NCBI GenBank assembly: GCA_028281785.1 | Contig: JANQJG010000084.1 | Span: 1-39,889 of the forward strand | DNA from: Rhodospirillales bacterium | GTDB lineage: Bacteria > Pseudomonadota > Alphaproteobacteria > Rhodospirillales > Shumkoniaceae | Length of the DNA stretch: 39,889 nucleotides | Direction: 5' to 3' | Shown: positions 25,784-33,588 of the stretch, in pieces | Numbering within the stretch: position 1 is the first letter of the stretch | How the letters are laid out: each line of letters opens with the position of its first letter | The notes under the pieces: generated by a model | Told to the model about the DNA's origin: nothing | The model's input: the letters and a program-made list of their open reading frames with translations, nothing else | Databases searched by the model: none | Translations under genes and position numbers: made by a program

Positions 25784-25903
25784 CTCGTGTGATGGTTCCG
25801 AAGTTCGGTACATTATGTGTGCCGAACTTCGGAAGCTGAATCACACGAGAATCAACAAATTAGAGTGCCGATTCACGCGAGATTCAATGTATCGAATCTC
25901 GCG
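25784..25903. repeat. Nested and tandem palindromes between convergent genes
   Basis: Three perfect inverted repeats are stacked in 120 bp: an outer pair CTCGTGTGAT (25784-25793) / ATCACACGAG (25840-25849); inside it TTCCGAAGTTCGG (25796-25808) / CCGAACTTCGGAA (25822-25834); and to the right CGCGAGATTC (25876-25885) / GAATCTCGCG (25894-25903). Each arm of the middle pair is itself nearly palindromic (CCGAA-C-TTCGG). The block is less GC-rich than the flanking genes and lies between the TPR terminator and the acs stop. It may serve as the acs 3' hairpin, a REP-like element or protein-binding sites. Confidence 0.8.
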
Positions 25904-25912
25904 ATCGGGACA

Positions 25913-27847
25913 CTAGCGGTTCTGGCGGTTGTCGACCAAGTCGTCGACCACCGTCGGATCGGCCAGGGTCGAGGTATCGCCCAGGCTGCCATAGTCGTTC
26001 TCGGCGATCTTGCGCAGGATCCGGCGCATGATCTTGCCGGAGCGGGTCTTGGGCAGACCGGGCGCCCATTGCAGCCAGTCCGGCGAGGCGATCGGCCCGA
26101 TCTCCTTGCGAACCCACTGGACCAGCTCCTTCTTGAGTTCGTCGGAAGGCTGCTCGCCGGCGTTCAGGGTGACATAAACATAGATGCCCTGGCCCTTGAC
26201 GTTGTGCGGGGCGCCGACCACGGCCGCCTCGGCCACTTTTGGATGGGCGACGAGGGCGCTTTCGACCTCGGCCGTGCCCATGCGGTGGCCCGAGACGTTG
26301 ATCACGTCGTCGACCCGGCCGGTGATCCAATAGTAGCCGTCCTCGTCGCGGCGGCAGCCGTCGCCGGTGAAGTATTTGCCGGGATAGGTGCTGAAATAGG
26401 TCTGCACGAAGCGGTCATGATCGCCGAAAACGGTGCGCATCATGCCCGGCCAGGCGTCGACCATGCATAGATTGCCGGAGACCGCGCCCTCGAGCGTATT
26501 GCCGTCGGCGTCGACGATCTCGGGCTTCACGCCATAGAAGGGCTTGGTCGCCGAACCGGGCTTGAGGTCGATGGCGCCCGGCTGCGGGGTGATGAGGATG
26601 CCGCCGGTCTCGGTTTGCCACCAGGTGTCGACGATCGGGCAGCGGCCGTCGCCGACGACGTTGTAGTACCAGTTCCAGGCTTCCGGATTGATGGGCTCGC
26701 CCACCGTGCCGAGGACGCGCAGACTCTTGCGGCTGGTCTTCTTGACCGGCTCGTCGCCTTCGCGCATCAGGGCGCGGATCGCGGTCGGCGCGGTGTAGAA
26801 GATGCTGACGTTATGCTTGTCGACCACCTGCCAGAAGCGCGAGGCGTCCGGATAGCTGGGGACGCCCTCGAACATCAGCGTGATCGCGCCGTTGGCGAGC
26901 GGGCCGTAGATGATGTAGCTGTGGCCCGTGACCCAGCCGACATCGGCCGTGCACCAATAGACCTCGCCTTCCTTGTAGTCGAAGACGTACTGGTGGGTCA
27001 TCGACGCATAGACCATGTAGCCGCCGGTCGTGTGCAGCACGCCCTTCGGCTGGCCCGTGGAGCCCGAAGTGTAGAGGATGAACAGCGGATCCTCGGCGTC
27101 CATTTCTTCCGGCGGGCAGTCGGCGGAGACGGCGGCGCAGGCCTCGTGATACCAAACGTCGCGGCCGTCGACCCAGGCGATGTCGCCGCCGGTGCGCTTG
27201 ACGACAAACACTTTTTTGACCGTCGGACAGTCCGCGATGGCCTTGTCTGCATTGGCTTTCAGAGGAACCTTGCGGCTGCCGCGCAGGCCTTCGTCGGCGG
27301 TGATGACGCAGTTGGACTTGCCGCCCTGAATGCGGCCGGCCAGCGAATCCGGCGAGAACCCGCCGAACACCACGGAATGGATGGCGCCGATGCGGGTGCA
27401 GGCGAGCATGGCCACGGCCGCCTCGGGAATCATCGGCATATAGATGGTGACGACATCGCCTTTCTTGATGCCTTCGGCCTTCATCGCATTTGAGAGGCGG
27501 CAGACCTGTTCGTGCAGTTCCTTATAGGTGATTGCCTTGCTGTCGTTGGGATCGTCGCCTTCCCAAAGAATCGCGGTCTGGTCGCCGCGGGTCGCCAGAT
27601 GCCGGTCAAGGCAGTTGGCCGAGGCATTCAGGGTGCCGTCGTAGAACCATTTGATGCTGACTTCGCCGGGCCCGAAGGTGACGTCCTTGACCTTGGTGAA
27701 GGGCTTGATCCAGTCGATCCTCTTGCCGTGCTCGCTCCAAAAGCCCTCGGGATCTTCCACGGACCGTTTGTACATGTCTTCATACTTGGCGGCATCGGCC
27801 CAGGCCGACTTGGCTATCGCATCAGGAACAGGGAATAACTCTGACAT
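25913..27847 (-). CDS. acs: Acetyl-CoA synthetase (AMP-forming)
   Basis: A 644-residue cytoplasmic enzyme activating acetate with ATP and CoA via acetyl-AMP. It has the standard length and motifs: adenylation P-loop [11 protein letters not shown] (259-269), [27 protein letters not shown] near 407-416, [19 protein letters not shown], and the C-terminal [13 protein letters not shown] with K605, the lysine whose acetylation switches off family members. The start has AGAGGCGA upstream. Its 5' side is a 627-bp gap. No acetate permease or acetyltransferase regulator is adjacent. Confidence 0.97.
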   Translation of the reverse strand: MSELFPVPDAIAKSAWADAAKYEDMYKRSVEDPEGFWSEHGKRIDWIKPFTKVKDVTFGPGEVSIKWFYDGTLNASANCLDRHLATRGDQTAILWEGDDPNDSKAITYKELHEQVCRLSNAMKAEGIKKGDVVTIYMPMIPEAAVAMLACTRIGAIHSVVFGGFSPDSLAGRIQGGKSNCVITADEGLRGSRKVPLKANADKAIADCPTVKKVFVVKRTGGDIAWVDGRDVWYHEACAAVSADCPPEEMDAEDPLFILYTSGSTGQPKGVLHTTGGYMVYASMTHQYVFDYKEGEVYWCTADVGWVTGHSYIIYGPLANGAITLMFEGVPSYPDASRFWQVVDKHNVSIFYTAPTAIRALMREGDEPVKKTSRKSLRVLGTVGEPINPEAWNWYYNVVGDGRCPIVDTWWQTETGGILITPQPGAIDLKPGSATKPFYGVKPEIVDADGNTLEGAVSGNLCMVDAWPGMMRTVFGDHDRFVQTYFSTYPGKYFTGDGCRRDEDGYYWITGRVDDVINVSGHRMGTAEVESALVAHPKVAEAAVVGAPHNVKGQGIYVYVTLNAGEQPSDELKKELVQWVRKEIGPIASPDWLQWAPGLPKTRSGKIMRRILRKIAENDYGSLGDTSTLADPTVVDDLVDNRQNR

Positions 27848-28474
27848 TGACTCGCCTCTTGGTTTAATTGCGTGGCTGCCTTTCGGACGTCTAAACGCAT
27901 ATCGCCACCACCGCAGCGCGGTGGCGCCCCAAACGGGCGTTCGGGCAATATTTCCTCAAGATTCCGGCTAAATCGGCCTGCGCCTTGTCGCCGCCAACTG
28001 AAGATGGCCGGTACCTGGCCATGGAGGCCTCTCCAACCACGAATGCCATGGTCATTTTAGCCGAGAAGGAACTTGCGGGGCGGTTTTACGTCAACTCCGG
28101 GATGGGTTCAAGGATTATCGACCAGATGACCGGGAACTGGTAATGTTGTTTATTTCGTCATCTTCTTGTCATGTATTCTTTTATTTCATTACTTCGATAT
28201 ACTGGGCTACCGACTGTAACTACAACTTATTCTTGATAATTATTATTAATCCGTCATGGGGTTTGTCTTAATGGATCTAATATATCTTAGGCGGACGGAG
28301 AGTGAATTGATAATTATTCTTATTTCATGTATTTTTGTGACTTCTTGATCTCCGTCGTATTTTATTTGTCATGCGTCGTGAGATATCCGACTGCTGGTAA
28401 GGCAATGTCGGCGCGGAGGCCGCGAGAACAGGGACAGCTCGCGCGCTTGAATCGCGCTGGGCACCGCCCTTCCG
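27848..28474. other. Intergenic region upstream of acs with an AT-rich core
   Basis: This 627-bp gap should hold the acs promoter. From 27848 to about 28140 and from about 28395 to 28474 composition is ordinary; 28143-28395 is strikingly AT-rich. A short plus-strand frame, 28021-28143 (40 codons, ATG to TAA), ends exactly where the AT-rich part begins but has no Shine-Dalgarno sequence, so I do not call it a gene. The AT-rich part contains an exact 12-bp direct repeat TTGATAATTATT (28233-28244 and 28307-28318). I see no RNA gene I can name. Confidence 0.55.
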
Positions 28475-28984
28475 TCAGATGTTCCTGGCCGCGGGTTCGA
28501 GACCGACTGGGATCCGATCCCATTCCCGCCAAACGCGCTGTCCATAGGATCGACCCGTATGCTCCTCACCGGCTTTCAAAGCCCCCTCGACATGGGGGTG
28601 GCCGCGGGCAAGCTCGGCCCAGATGGCCTTGCCCAATGGCCGCAGCTCCGGAACGTTGAGGCATCTCAGCGAATAGGACCAAACCAACGCACCGGTCGCG
28701 TCCAGACCATTGCCCATGCGTACGAACTGGCCGCTCACCCGATTGATCCGCATCTGCAAGGTGCCGAGGGCTTCGGTGGACGGCATCTCGTCGTCCTCGA
28801 ACAGGCCTTTTGGCAGCACCCCGTGGGTTTCCATGTTCACGCGAATGACGGTGGCGACGGCGAGGAGCAAGCCGACATCGCGGTCCGAGGTCGCCTTCAA
28901 CCCGTCGAGAAAGCGCTCGACCTCCTCGACGCTCTTGTTCAGCGCTCGGTCGTGTAGCCAAGCGCGCAACCGGGCCAGGAGCAT
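28475..28984 (-). CDS. Hypothetical protein, helical
   Basis: A 169-residue protein I do not recognise. It is largely helical and charged: ARLRAWLHDRALNKSVEEVERFLDGL (about 4-29), a hydrophobic stretch DVGLLLAVATVIRVNMETHG (about 34-53) and a central LGTLQMRINRVSGQFVRMGNGLDATGALVWSYSLRCLNVPELRPLGKAIWAELARG. No signal peptide or convincing membrane helix is seen. The ATG at 28984 lies 16 bp after the EVE-domain gene stop, suggesting co-transcription; the in-frame extension to 29101 would overlap that gene. The codon pattern (high GC at third positions) matches host genes. The C-terminal YGQRVWREWDRIP looks conserved-like, but no family is claimed. Confidence 0.65.
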   Translation of the reverse strand: MLLARLRAWLHDRALNKSVEEVERFLDGLKATSDRDVGLLLAVATVIRVNMETHGVLPKGLFEDDEMPSTEALGTLQMRINRVSGQFVRMGNGLDATGALVWSYSLRCLNVPELRPLGKAIWAELARGHPHVEGALKAGEEHTGRSYGQRVWREWDRIPVGLEPAARNI

Positions 28985-29000
28985 GAACAAGCGCTCGTCC

Positions 29001-29414
29001 TTATGGCCTCGTTCCGGCGAGCTGGAGGATGATCCGCCAGGCTTCGTCGTCGATCGGCATGACCGAGAGCCGTGACTGACGGACCAGGGCAAGATGGCCA
29101 AGCCGTTCGTCCGCCTTGATTTCCCCGAGGCCGACCGGTCGGGGCAGAGGATCCAGCGCCCGGAAGTCGACCATGCCGAACCGCCCCGAGGCGTCGCTGG
29201 GGTCCGGGTAGTACTCCTTCACCACTTCCAGCGTGCCCACCACCTGACGGTCTTTGCCGGAGTGATAGAAAAACGCATGGTCGCCATTGCGCATGGCCTT
29301 GAGGTGGTTCGAGGCCTGGGCGTTACGCACGCCGTCCCATTCCGCCACGCCGGCTTTGACGTGGTCCTGCCAGGACCACGCCTCCGGTTCGGACTTGACC
29401 AGCCAGAACGCCAT
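29001..29414 (-). CDS. EVE domain protein (PUA-like, THYN1 family)
   Basis: A 137-residue single-domain protein. The N-terminus FWLVKSEPEAWSWQDHV, then EWDGVRNAQASNHLKAMRNGDHAFFYHSGKDRQVVGTLEVVKEYYPDP, is the classic EVE-domain pattern, including the aromatic-rich pocket that in this PUA-related fold binds modified bases. EVE proteins are thought to recognise modified nucleotides in DNA or RNA. The start (29412-29414) has GGGAGG upstream; the longer frame from 29627 is not coding. It sits 88 bp after yciI. Its presence beside a phage-defence gene a few kilobases away may be coincidental, since EVE genes are common housekeeping neighbours in alphaproteobacteria. Confidence 0.93.
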   Translation of the reverse strand: MAFWLVKSEPEAWSWQDHVKAGVAEWDGVRNAQASNHLKAMRNGDHAFFYHSGKDRQVVGTLEVVKEYYPDPSDASGRFGMVDFRALDPLPRPVGLGEIKADERLGHLALVRQSRLSVMPIDDEAWRIILQLAGTRP

Positions 29415-29502
29415 TTTCTCGCCTCCCTCTCTTCCTCGGCTGCCGTCTCGCCTTTCCCATTTGGGGACGGAACCCCTTGTAGCAAAATCGACGGGTTCCC
29501 GT

Positions 29503-29787
29503 TCAGTTGGCGGGCAGTGTCTTGCGCCAGGGCTTGATCTCGACGGTCTCGAACAGCCCGGCCTTGTTGTAGGGGTCATCGGCGGCAAAGGCCTCGGCCG
29601 CCGCGCGGTCTGGAAAATCGAGAACAAGCAGGCTTCCGGTCATGCCGCCGCCGTCCTCGGAAAGGGTCGGGCCGGCCAACAGCAACCGATCCTTGAAGCC
29701 GCCGACATAGGCGAGATGCGCCTCGCGATTGGCGGCGCGGACATGGGCATGGTCCGGCTTGTCCACGCAGTAGAAAAGAAAGTGCAT
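29503..29787 (-). CDS. YciI family protein
   Basis: A 94-residue small protein of the YciI/YCII fold (dimeric alpha-beta barrel like ferredoxin). MHFLFYCVDKPDHAHVRAANREAHLAYVGGFKDRLLLAGPTLSEDGGGMTGSLLVLDFPDRAAAEAFAADDPY shows the family's His-Asp region and the FAADDPY motif before the last strand. The enzymatic role of most members is not known. It lies 35 bp after gpsA on the same strand, an arrangement often seen in alphaproteobacteria. Confidence 0.93.
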   Translation of the reverse strand: MHFLFYCVDKPDHAHVRAANREAHLAYVGGFKDRLLLAGPTLSEDGGGMTGSLLVLDFPDRAAAEAFAADDPYNKAGLFETVEIKPWRKTLPAN

Positions 29788-29822
29788 TGTTCCTCATCCC
29801 CTTCTTGAACGAACGTTATCCC

Positions 29823-30854
29823 TCAGCCCGTTGCCGAGGCCGATAGCGGCGCCTCGGTGCGCAATGGCCGGGCAAGCAGGCCGGCAATCTCCGCGTCGAT
29901 CTCCGCCCCGTGATTGAGAATGGCGTCGACTGCCGTCGAGATCGGCATCTCGACTTCCAGTCGGCGCGCGAGTTCCACCACCGAGGAGGCGCTGAACACC
30001 CCTTCCGCCACCGACCGGCGGGCCGAAAGGATATTTTCCAGGCGGTCCCCGCGGCCGAGCGCGACACCCAGCGAGAAGTTGCGCGATTGCTGGGCGGCGC
30101 AGGTCAGCGTCAGGTCGCCCAGCCCGCATAGGCCCGTCAGCGTCTCCGCCCGAGCGCCTTTGGAAATGGCCAGACGCACGATCTCGGCGAGGCCGCGCGT
30201 GATCAGCGCGGCGCGCGCGTTGTCCCCAAGCCCTCGTCCCCGGACGATGCCGCAGGCGATGGCAAGAACGTTCTTGACCGCGCCACCGATCTCGGCGCCG
30301 ATCAGATCTGCTGACTGGTAGATCCGGAAACGCGGATTGGCGAGGGCGGCGGCCAGCCACTCGCCGAGCTCGGGCTCGCCACAGGCCAGTGTCACCGCCG
30401 TCGGCAGATCGCGGGCGACCTCCGCCGCGAAGGTGGGACCGGAGAGGACGGCGAGCCTTGCCTGCGGCAGCGCCGCGGCGGCCACCTCGGTCATCAGCGC
30501 GCCGCTGCCCTGCTCGATACCCTTGGCGCAGATTAGCGCCGGCACGCCGTCCGGCCAATGCGCGGCCATTCGCTCGCAGATCTCACGCAGATGTTGGGCC
30601 GGCGTGACCAGGAGCACGAGGTCGGCGTCGACCGTGAGGAACAGATCCGTGGTCGCGCGGATTTCCGGGTCGAGCGGCACGCCCGCCAGGTAAACCGGGT
30701 TGATACGGTCGCGCGCGATGGCCTCGGCGACCTCCGCCTCCCGCGCCCACAGGGTGACCGCGCCTCCGGCGCGGCGGGCGACCATGGCCAGGGCGGTTCC
30801 CCAGGCCCCGGCCCCGACGATGCCGATGCGGGTCACCTTGGTCCCGTCTCCCAT
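29823..30854 (-). CDS. gpsA: Glycerol-3-phosphate dehydrogenase [NAD(P)+]
   Basis: A 343-residue cytosolic enzyme reducing dihydroxyacetone phosphate to sn-glycerol 3-phosphate for phospholipid synthesis. Dinucleotide motif IGIVGAGAWGTALAMVARRAG (about 11-31), ICAKGIEQGSGALMTEV, VLSGPTFAAEVARDLPTAVT and GGAVKNVLAIACGIVRGRGLGDNARAALITRGL near 210-242 are all typical, and the catalytic lysine is in AVKNV. GLCGLGDLTLTC is also present. Its start is one base from the stop of the upstream creatininase-family gene, implying coupling. In many relatives tsaD is directly upstream; here 2.7 kb intervenes. Confidence 0.97.
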   Translation of the reverse strand: MGDGTKVTRIGIVGAGAWGTALAMVARRAGGAVTLWAREAEVAEAIARDRINPVYLAGVPLDPEIRATTDLFLTVDADLVLLVTPAQHLREICERMAAHWPDGVPALICAKGIEQGSGALMTEVAAAALPQARLAVLSGPTFAAEVARDLPTAVTLACGEPELGEWLAAALANPRFRIYQSADLIGAEIGGAVKNVLAIACGIVRGRGLGDNARAALITRGLAEIVRLAISKGARAETLTGLCGLGDLTLTCAAQQSRNFSLGVALGRGDRLENILSARRSVAEGVFSASSVVELARRLEVEMPISTAVDAILNHGAEIDAEIAGLLARPLRTEAPLSASATG

Positions 30855-31607
30855 TCAGGCTTCCGCCAGGAAATCGGCGTATTGCCGGGCAAGCTCGTCG
30901 ACGGCGCGCTCGAAGAGCCGCTGTCCGGCCTCCGGTGTCGCCAACGCCGGGTTGGACGCGATACGGCCGTCGGCGTGACGCGTTCGAAAGTCACGCGAAT
31001 CATAGAACCGTCCGGGCTCCCCCGGCGCCACCGGCGGGTCGAGCGCGGCGTCCTTGATGTTCGCGGGATCCGCGAACTGGGTGAGCGCCACCTCGGTGGC
31101 CGAGGCGTGGCTGCCGTCGGCGGACCCGAAGAGCTCGCTCCGCAACTCCTTGACCGCGTCGGGCTCGGACCAGTTGACGATCTTGCACCGGACGGGCGGC
31201 GCCTCCGCGCCCCGGGTCATGCGCAGCTCGCCATAGGCTTCATAAAAGGCGGCCCTGAGCGACGGAATGTTGCCGGCATGGGCGTTGACGAAGAAGAAGC
31301 GCTCGAAACCGTGCGCGGCGAGGGAGAGGATGTAATCGTGGACGACGGCGATCAGGGTCGAGGGTCTGAGCGTCATGCTGCCGGCGAACTGCATGTGATG
31401 CTCCGACATGCCGACATGGATCGTGGGCGCGACCAGGGCAGCGGCGATCTCGCCGATGCCGCGGGCGACCACCTCGGCGCAGATGGCGTCGGTTCCGATC
31501 ACCCCCATGGGCCCGTGCTGTTCCGTCGACCCGACGGGCACCAGAATGCCGCGCGAGCGCTCTAGATAGGCCTCGACCTCGGGGCATGTGGATTGCTGAA
31601 GCTGCAC
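30855..31607 (-). CDS. Creatininase family protein
   Basis: A 250-residue metal-dependent amidohydrolase-like protein. VPVGSTEQHGPMGVIGTDAICAEVVARGI (about 23-51) supplies the Glu, His and Asp metal ligands of the creatininase fold. APTIHVGMSEHHMQFAGSMTLRP and GFERFFFVNAHAGNIPSLRAA (about 98-118) complete the metal and active-site pattern. The family contains creatininase and enzymes of other pathways acting on cyclic amides, so the substrate is not assignable. The start is a GTG (31605-31607) with AAAGGA only a few bases upstream. Host-like GC content shows that it is not part of the AT-rich acquisition immediately upstream. Confidence 0.85.
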   Translation of the reverse strand: MQLQQSTCPEVEAYLERSRGILVPVGSTEQHGPMGVIGTDAICAEVVARGIGEIAAALVAPTIHVGMSEHHMQFAGSMTLRPSTLIAVVHDYILSLAAHGFERFFFVNAHAGNIPSLRAAFYEAYGELRMTRGAEAPPVRCKIVNWSEPDAVKELRSELFGSADGSHASATEVALTQFADPANIKDAALDPPVAPGEPGRFYDSRDFRTRHADGRIASNPALATPEAGQRLFERAVDELARQYADFLAEA

Positions 31608-31716
31608 AGTCCTTTTTCTCAGGTAGGGTCGGAACCAAGGCTAACAGCCCTAGCCCCGATGCGTATTTACGCCGTGCCGTTTTGTCTTCTGTTACTTCGC
31701 TCAATGACCATTGGAG

Positions 31717-31899
31717 TCAATCATCCTGAGAGCACTCTCCTCCGGCATTGTCGGTAGGCTTTTGATTATCTACCTCAGCTGCTGTTTTAACTGGTGGCCC
31801 TCCTGTAAAGAACGTCGCCCTCTTGATCCAACTCGGTGTTTCGTCCAACTCTGTCCTTGCTTGTTTTATTTGCCGCTCAATCCAACCTTGTTCGCTCAC
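31717..31899 (-). CDS. Small protein of unknown function downstream of the deaminase
   Basis: A 60-residue protein starting at GTG with a near-ideal AGGAGG five bases upstream, which is the main reason for calling it real. It starts 30 bp after the deaminase stop, on the same strand, so it is almost surely the second gene of that operon. The N-terminal half reads EQGWIERQIKQARTELDE and TPSWIKRATFF, an amphipathic helix with W-x(n)-P-x-W-[KR]-R spacing; the rest is polar and acidic (KPTDNAGGECSQDD at the end). No signal peptide, membrane segment or known domain is seen. A regulator or accessory subunit of the deaminase is a guess from position. Composition is below that of host genes. Confidence 0.7.
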   Translation of the reverse strand: MSEQGWIERQIKQARTELDETPSWIKRATFFTGGPPVKTAAEVDNQKPTDNAGGECSQDD

Positions 31900-31929
31900 C
31901 TGTGCCTCCTTATTTGAAGTATTTTGAAT

Positions 31930-33492
31930 TTAACTCAATACAGCGTATCCGTAATGACGAAGTATTTTTTCGAAGAAATCTACAATATTAGCTTCTAAAT
32001 AAAGATATCTCAATGCGAGTACTTGAACTCTCGGGCTTGATTTTTGTCTTCTCCATTCAATTTTATTTCCAATATCATCTTTTCTTTTCAATATCTCAAA
32101 AAAATCTTGAAATCTTCTCGGAGAAATACCTACAAATGGTGTAAAAATAAGCCTGCCTTCGCTGTAGTCTTCCTCGATTGCAATTTCATCATCGTATAAA
32201 TCTTTAACTTTACTTTTGGGGTAGGGTTCAATGTATACAACTTTCTTTATTCCAGATGAAATAATATGTCGAGCACACATATGACAAGGAAACGTTGTTA
32301 CATAAAGAATCGAATTCGAAATCAATATACCTCGTCGAGCTGCATCTGTTATTGCTGCCATTTCTGCATGTACTGGCCTTCCAAATTCTAGAAGATTGAA
32401 TATCTCTGCACCAGAGATTTTCTTCCTTCCCGGTCCATCGACAATCCAGTCTACTGCTTCTGAAGATTCCATGCCAGAAATAACACCACTCAATAGATTT
32501 GCTTTACATAACTTATCAATAACTTCTTTAATTATAGATCTTTTATACTTCGTACTGCTGTCAAAACCCTTCTGAAAGTCCCTGTAGTCTTTTTCTCCTG
32601 GCCAATACAACCCGCCTCCAAAACTAGGAACGTCGTTACATCCTGTACTGATTACCGCGCCGTTGGCGTCAGATAGTGCTGCGCCAACCTGTCGAGACAG
32701 ATCAGCAGATCTTAGTGCAGAAGATCGGGCAAAATACATGCCCAGTTCATTTTTTGTCGGTGTGTGGAAAGGGTATCCAAACAATATTTCAATGAATCTT
32801 TCCATCTGTTCTTTTATTTGTTTTCTGTTTCTCGAATCTACGAAAAAATCTGCCATAGGAAAAGCATCTGTTACATCTTGTCCGAGCTTTTTTCCTTCTT
32901 CTTCTTCATCTTTATTTACAAGTCTCTCGGCAGCATCTCGATACTTAGTGGGATTTGTGTCGTTGCGAGATTCAGCTATACGTTTAGACAACGCGTCCAC
33001 ACGAGTAGAGCGAGGACTAAAACATGAAATAAGGAAGAACAAGCCCCCATATATATCTCTTAGTGTTTTTACTTCTTCAGGATGTTTAAGAGAAATAAAA
33101 ATATATGCCTGTCTATCGATCGGTTTATTTGCCTCTCCAGACTTTTCTTGTCTAAATTGTCGTACCCTAGCTACGGCCATCATCGGTAATATTCCGCCGA
33201 ACTCGGTCTTTTCTCTGATTTCAGTACCTGCGTCCATATGCTTATTGATTCTTATGTCTTCCGGTGTATCGGTCAGGTCCTTATATTTATCAATATTTCT
33301 GATAAGGGAACTGAGCCGTATTATTTCAACGTTGTAACTAACTTTTCGCAATTCATCGGTAAGTGTTTGACAAACCAAAGAGAGGTCGGCGCCGACGGGT
33401 CCAACCAAGCCGAAAAACAACTCACAATTAGGTTTTGGTGACAGGGGGTTTGTTGGAAGTTCTGCGGAATCGGTGTTCATCTCCTGACTCAC
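31930..33492 (-). CDS. avcD: Anti-phage deoxycytidylate (dCTP) deaminase, AvcD/DCD-like
   Basis: A 520-residue two-domain protein. The N-terminal domain (about 22-240) looks like a P-loop kinase-type domain with a degenerate loop GLVGPVGAD (28-36) lacking the Walker Lys. The C-terminal cytidine/deoxycytidylate deaminase domain has the zinc-site HAE (375-377) in GRPVHAEMAAITDAARRG and PCHMC (402-406) in TTFPCHMCARHIISSGIKKVVYIEPYPKSK; the catalytic Glu and zinc-binding His and Cys residues are intact. This is the architecture of AvcD/DCD defence enzymes, which deaminate dCTP/dCMP during phage infection and drain the pool. GTG (33490-33492) opens the frame; an ATG at 33480 is a possible start. 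GC content is strikingly lower than in flanking genes, indicating transfer. Confidence 0.9.
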   Translation of the reverse strand: MSQEMNTDSAELPTNPLSPKPNCELFFGLVGPVGADLSLVCQTLTDELRKVSYNVEIIRLSSLIRNIDKYKDLTDTPEDIRINKHMDAGTEIREKTEFGGILPMMAVARVRQFRQEKSGEANKPIDRQAYIFISLKHPEEVKTLRDIYGGLFFLISCFSPRSTRVDALSKRIAESRNDTNPTKYRDAAERLVNKDEEEEGKKLGQDVTDAFPMADFFVDSRNRKQIKEQMERFIEILFGYPFHTPTKNELGMYFARSSALRSADLSRQVGAALSDANGAVISTGCNDVPSFGGGLYWPGEKDYRDFQKGFDSSTKYKRSIIKEVIDKLCKANLLSGVISGMESSEAVDWIVDGPGRKKISGAEIFNLLEFGRPVHAEMAAITDAARRGILISNSILYVTTFPCHMCARHIISSGIKKVVYIEPYPKSKVKDLYDDEIAIEEDYSEGRLIFTPFVGISPRRFQDFFEILKRKDDIGNKIEWRRQKSSPRVQVLALRYLYLEANIVDFFEKILRHYGYAVLS

Positions 33493-33530
33493 TCGTGATT
33501 GTATTGAGTGCCGGACACCGGCTTAAAGCG

Positions 33531-33560
33531 AGTATGAATCAGATCCGTTGTGGATAGCAA
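33531..33560 (-). promoter_or_regulatory. Possible promoter of the deaminase operon
   Basis: On the minus strand TTGCTA (33555-33560) and CATACT (33531-33536) are spaced by 18 bp, each matching four of six consensus positions. It lies 38 bp upstream of the GTG and just after the tsaD stop. A short hairpin GCCGG-ACA-CCGGC (33510-33522) lies between it and the start codon. Weak evidence: consensus resemblance only. Confidence 0.3.
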
Positions 33561-33588
33561 CAGGATTGCGCACGGCAGGCCTCTAGGC

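Noticed and set aside
25808..25836. Resemblance of the minus strand here to the XerC half of a dif site (GGCACACATAATGTA)
   Set aside because: About 12 of 15 bases match the E. coli left half from memory, but the XerD half does not match, and the sequence is explained by the palindrome arms.
28021..28143. A 40-codon plus-strand ORF in the acs upstream gap
   Set aside because: No Shine-Dalgarno sequence, no recognisable family and only chance-compatible length; noted in the intergenic entry only.
29001..29414. EVE-domain gene as part of the phage-defence unit
   Set aside because: Its composition is host-like, it lies beyond gpsA and yciI, and such EVE genes are frequent housekeeping neighbours; there is no operon link to the deaminase.
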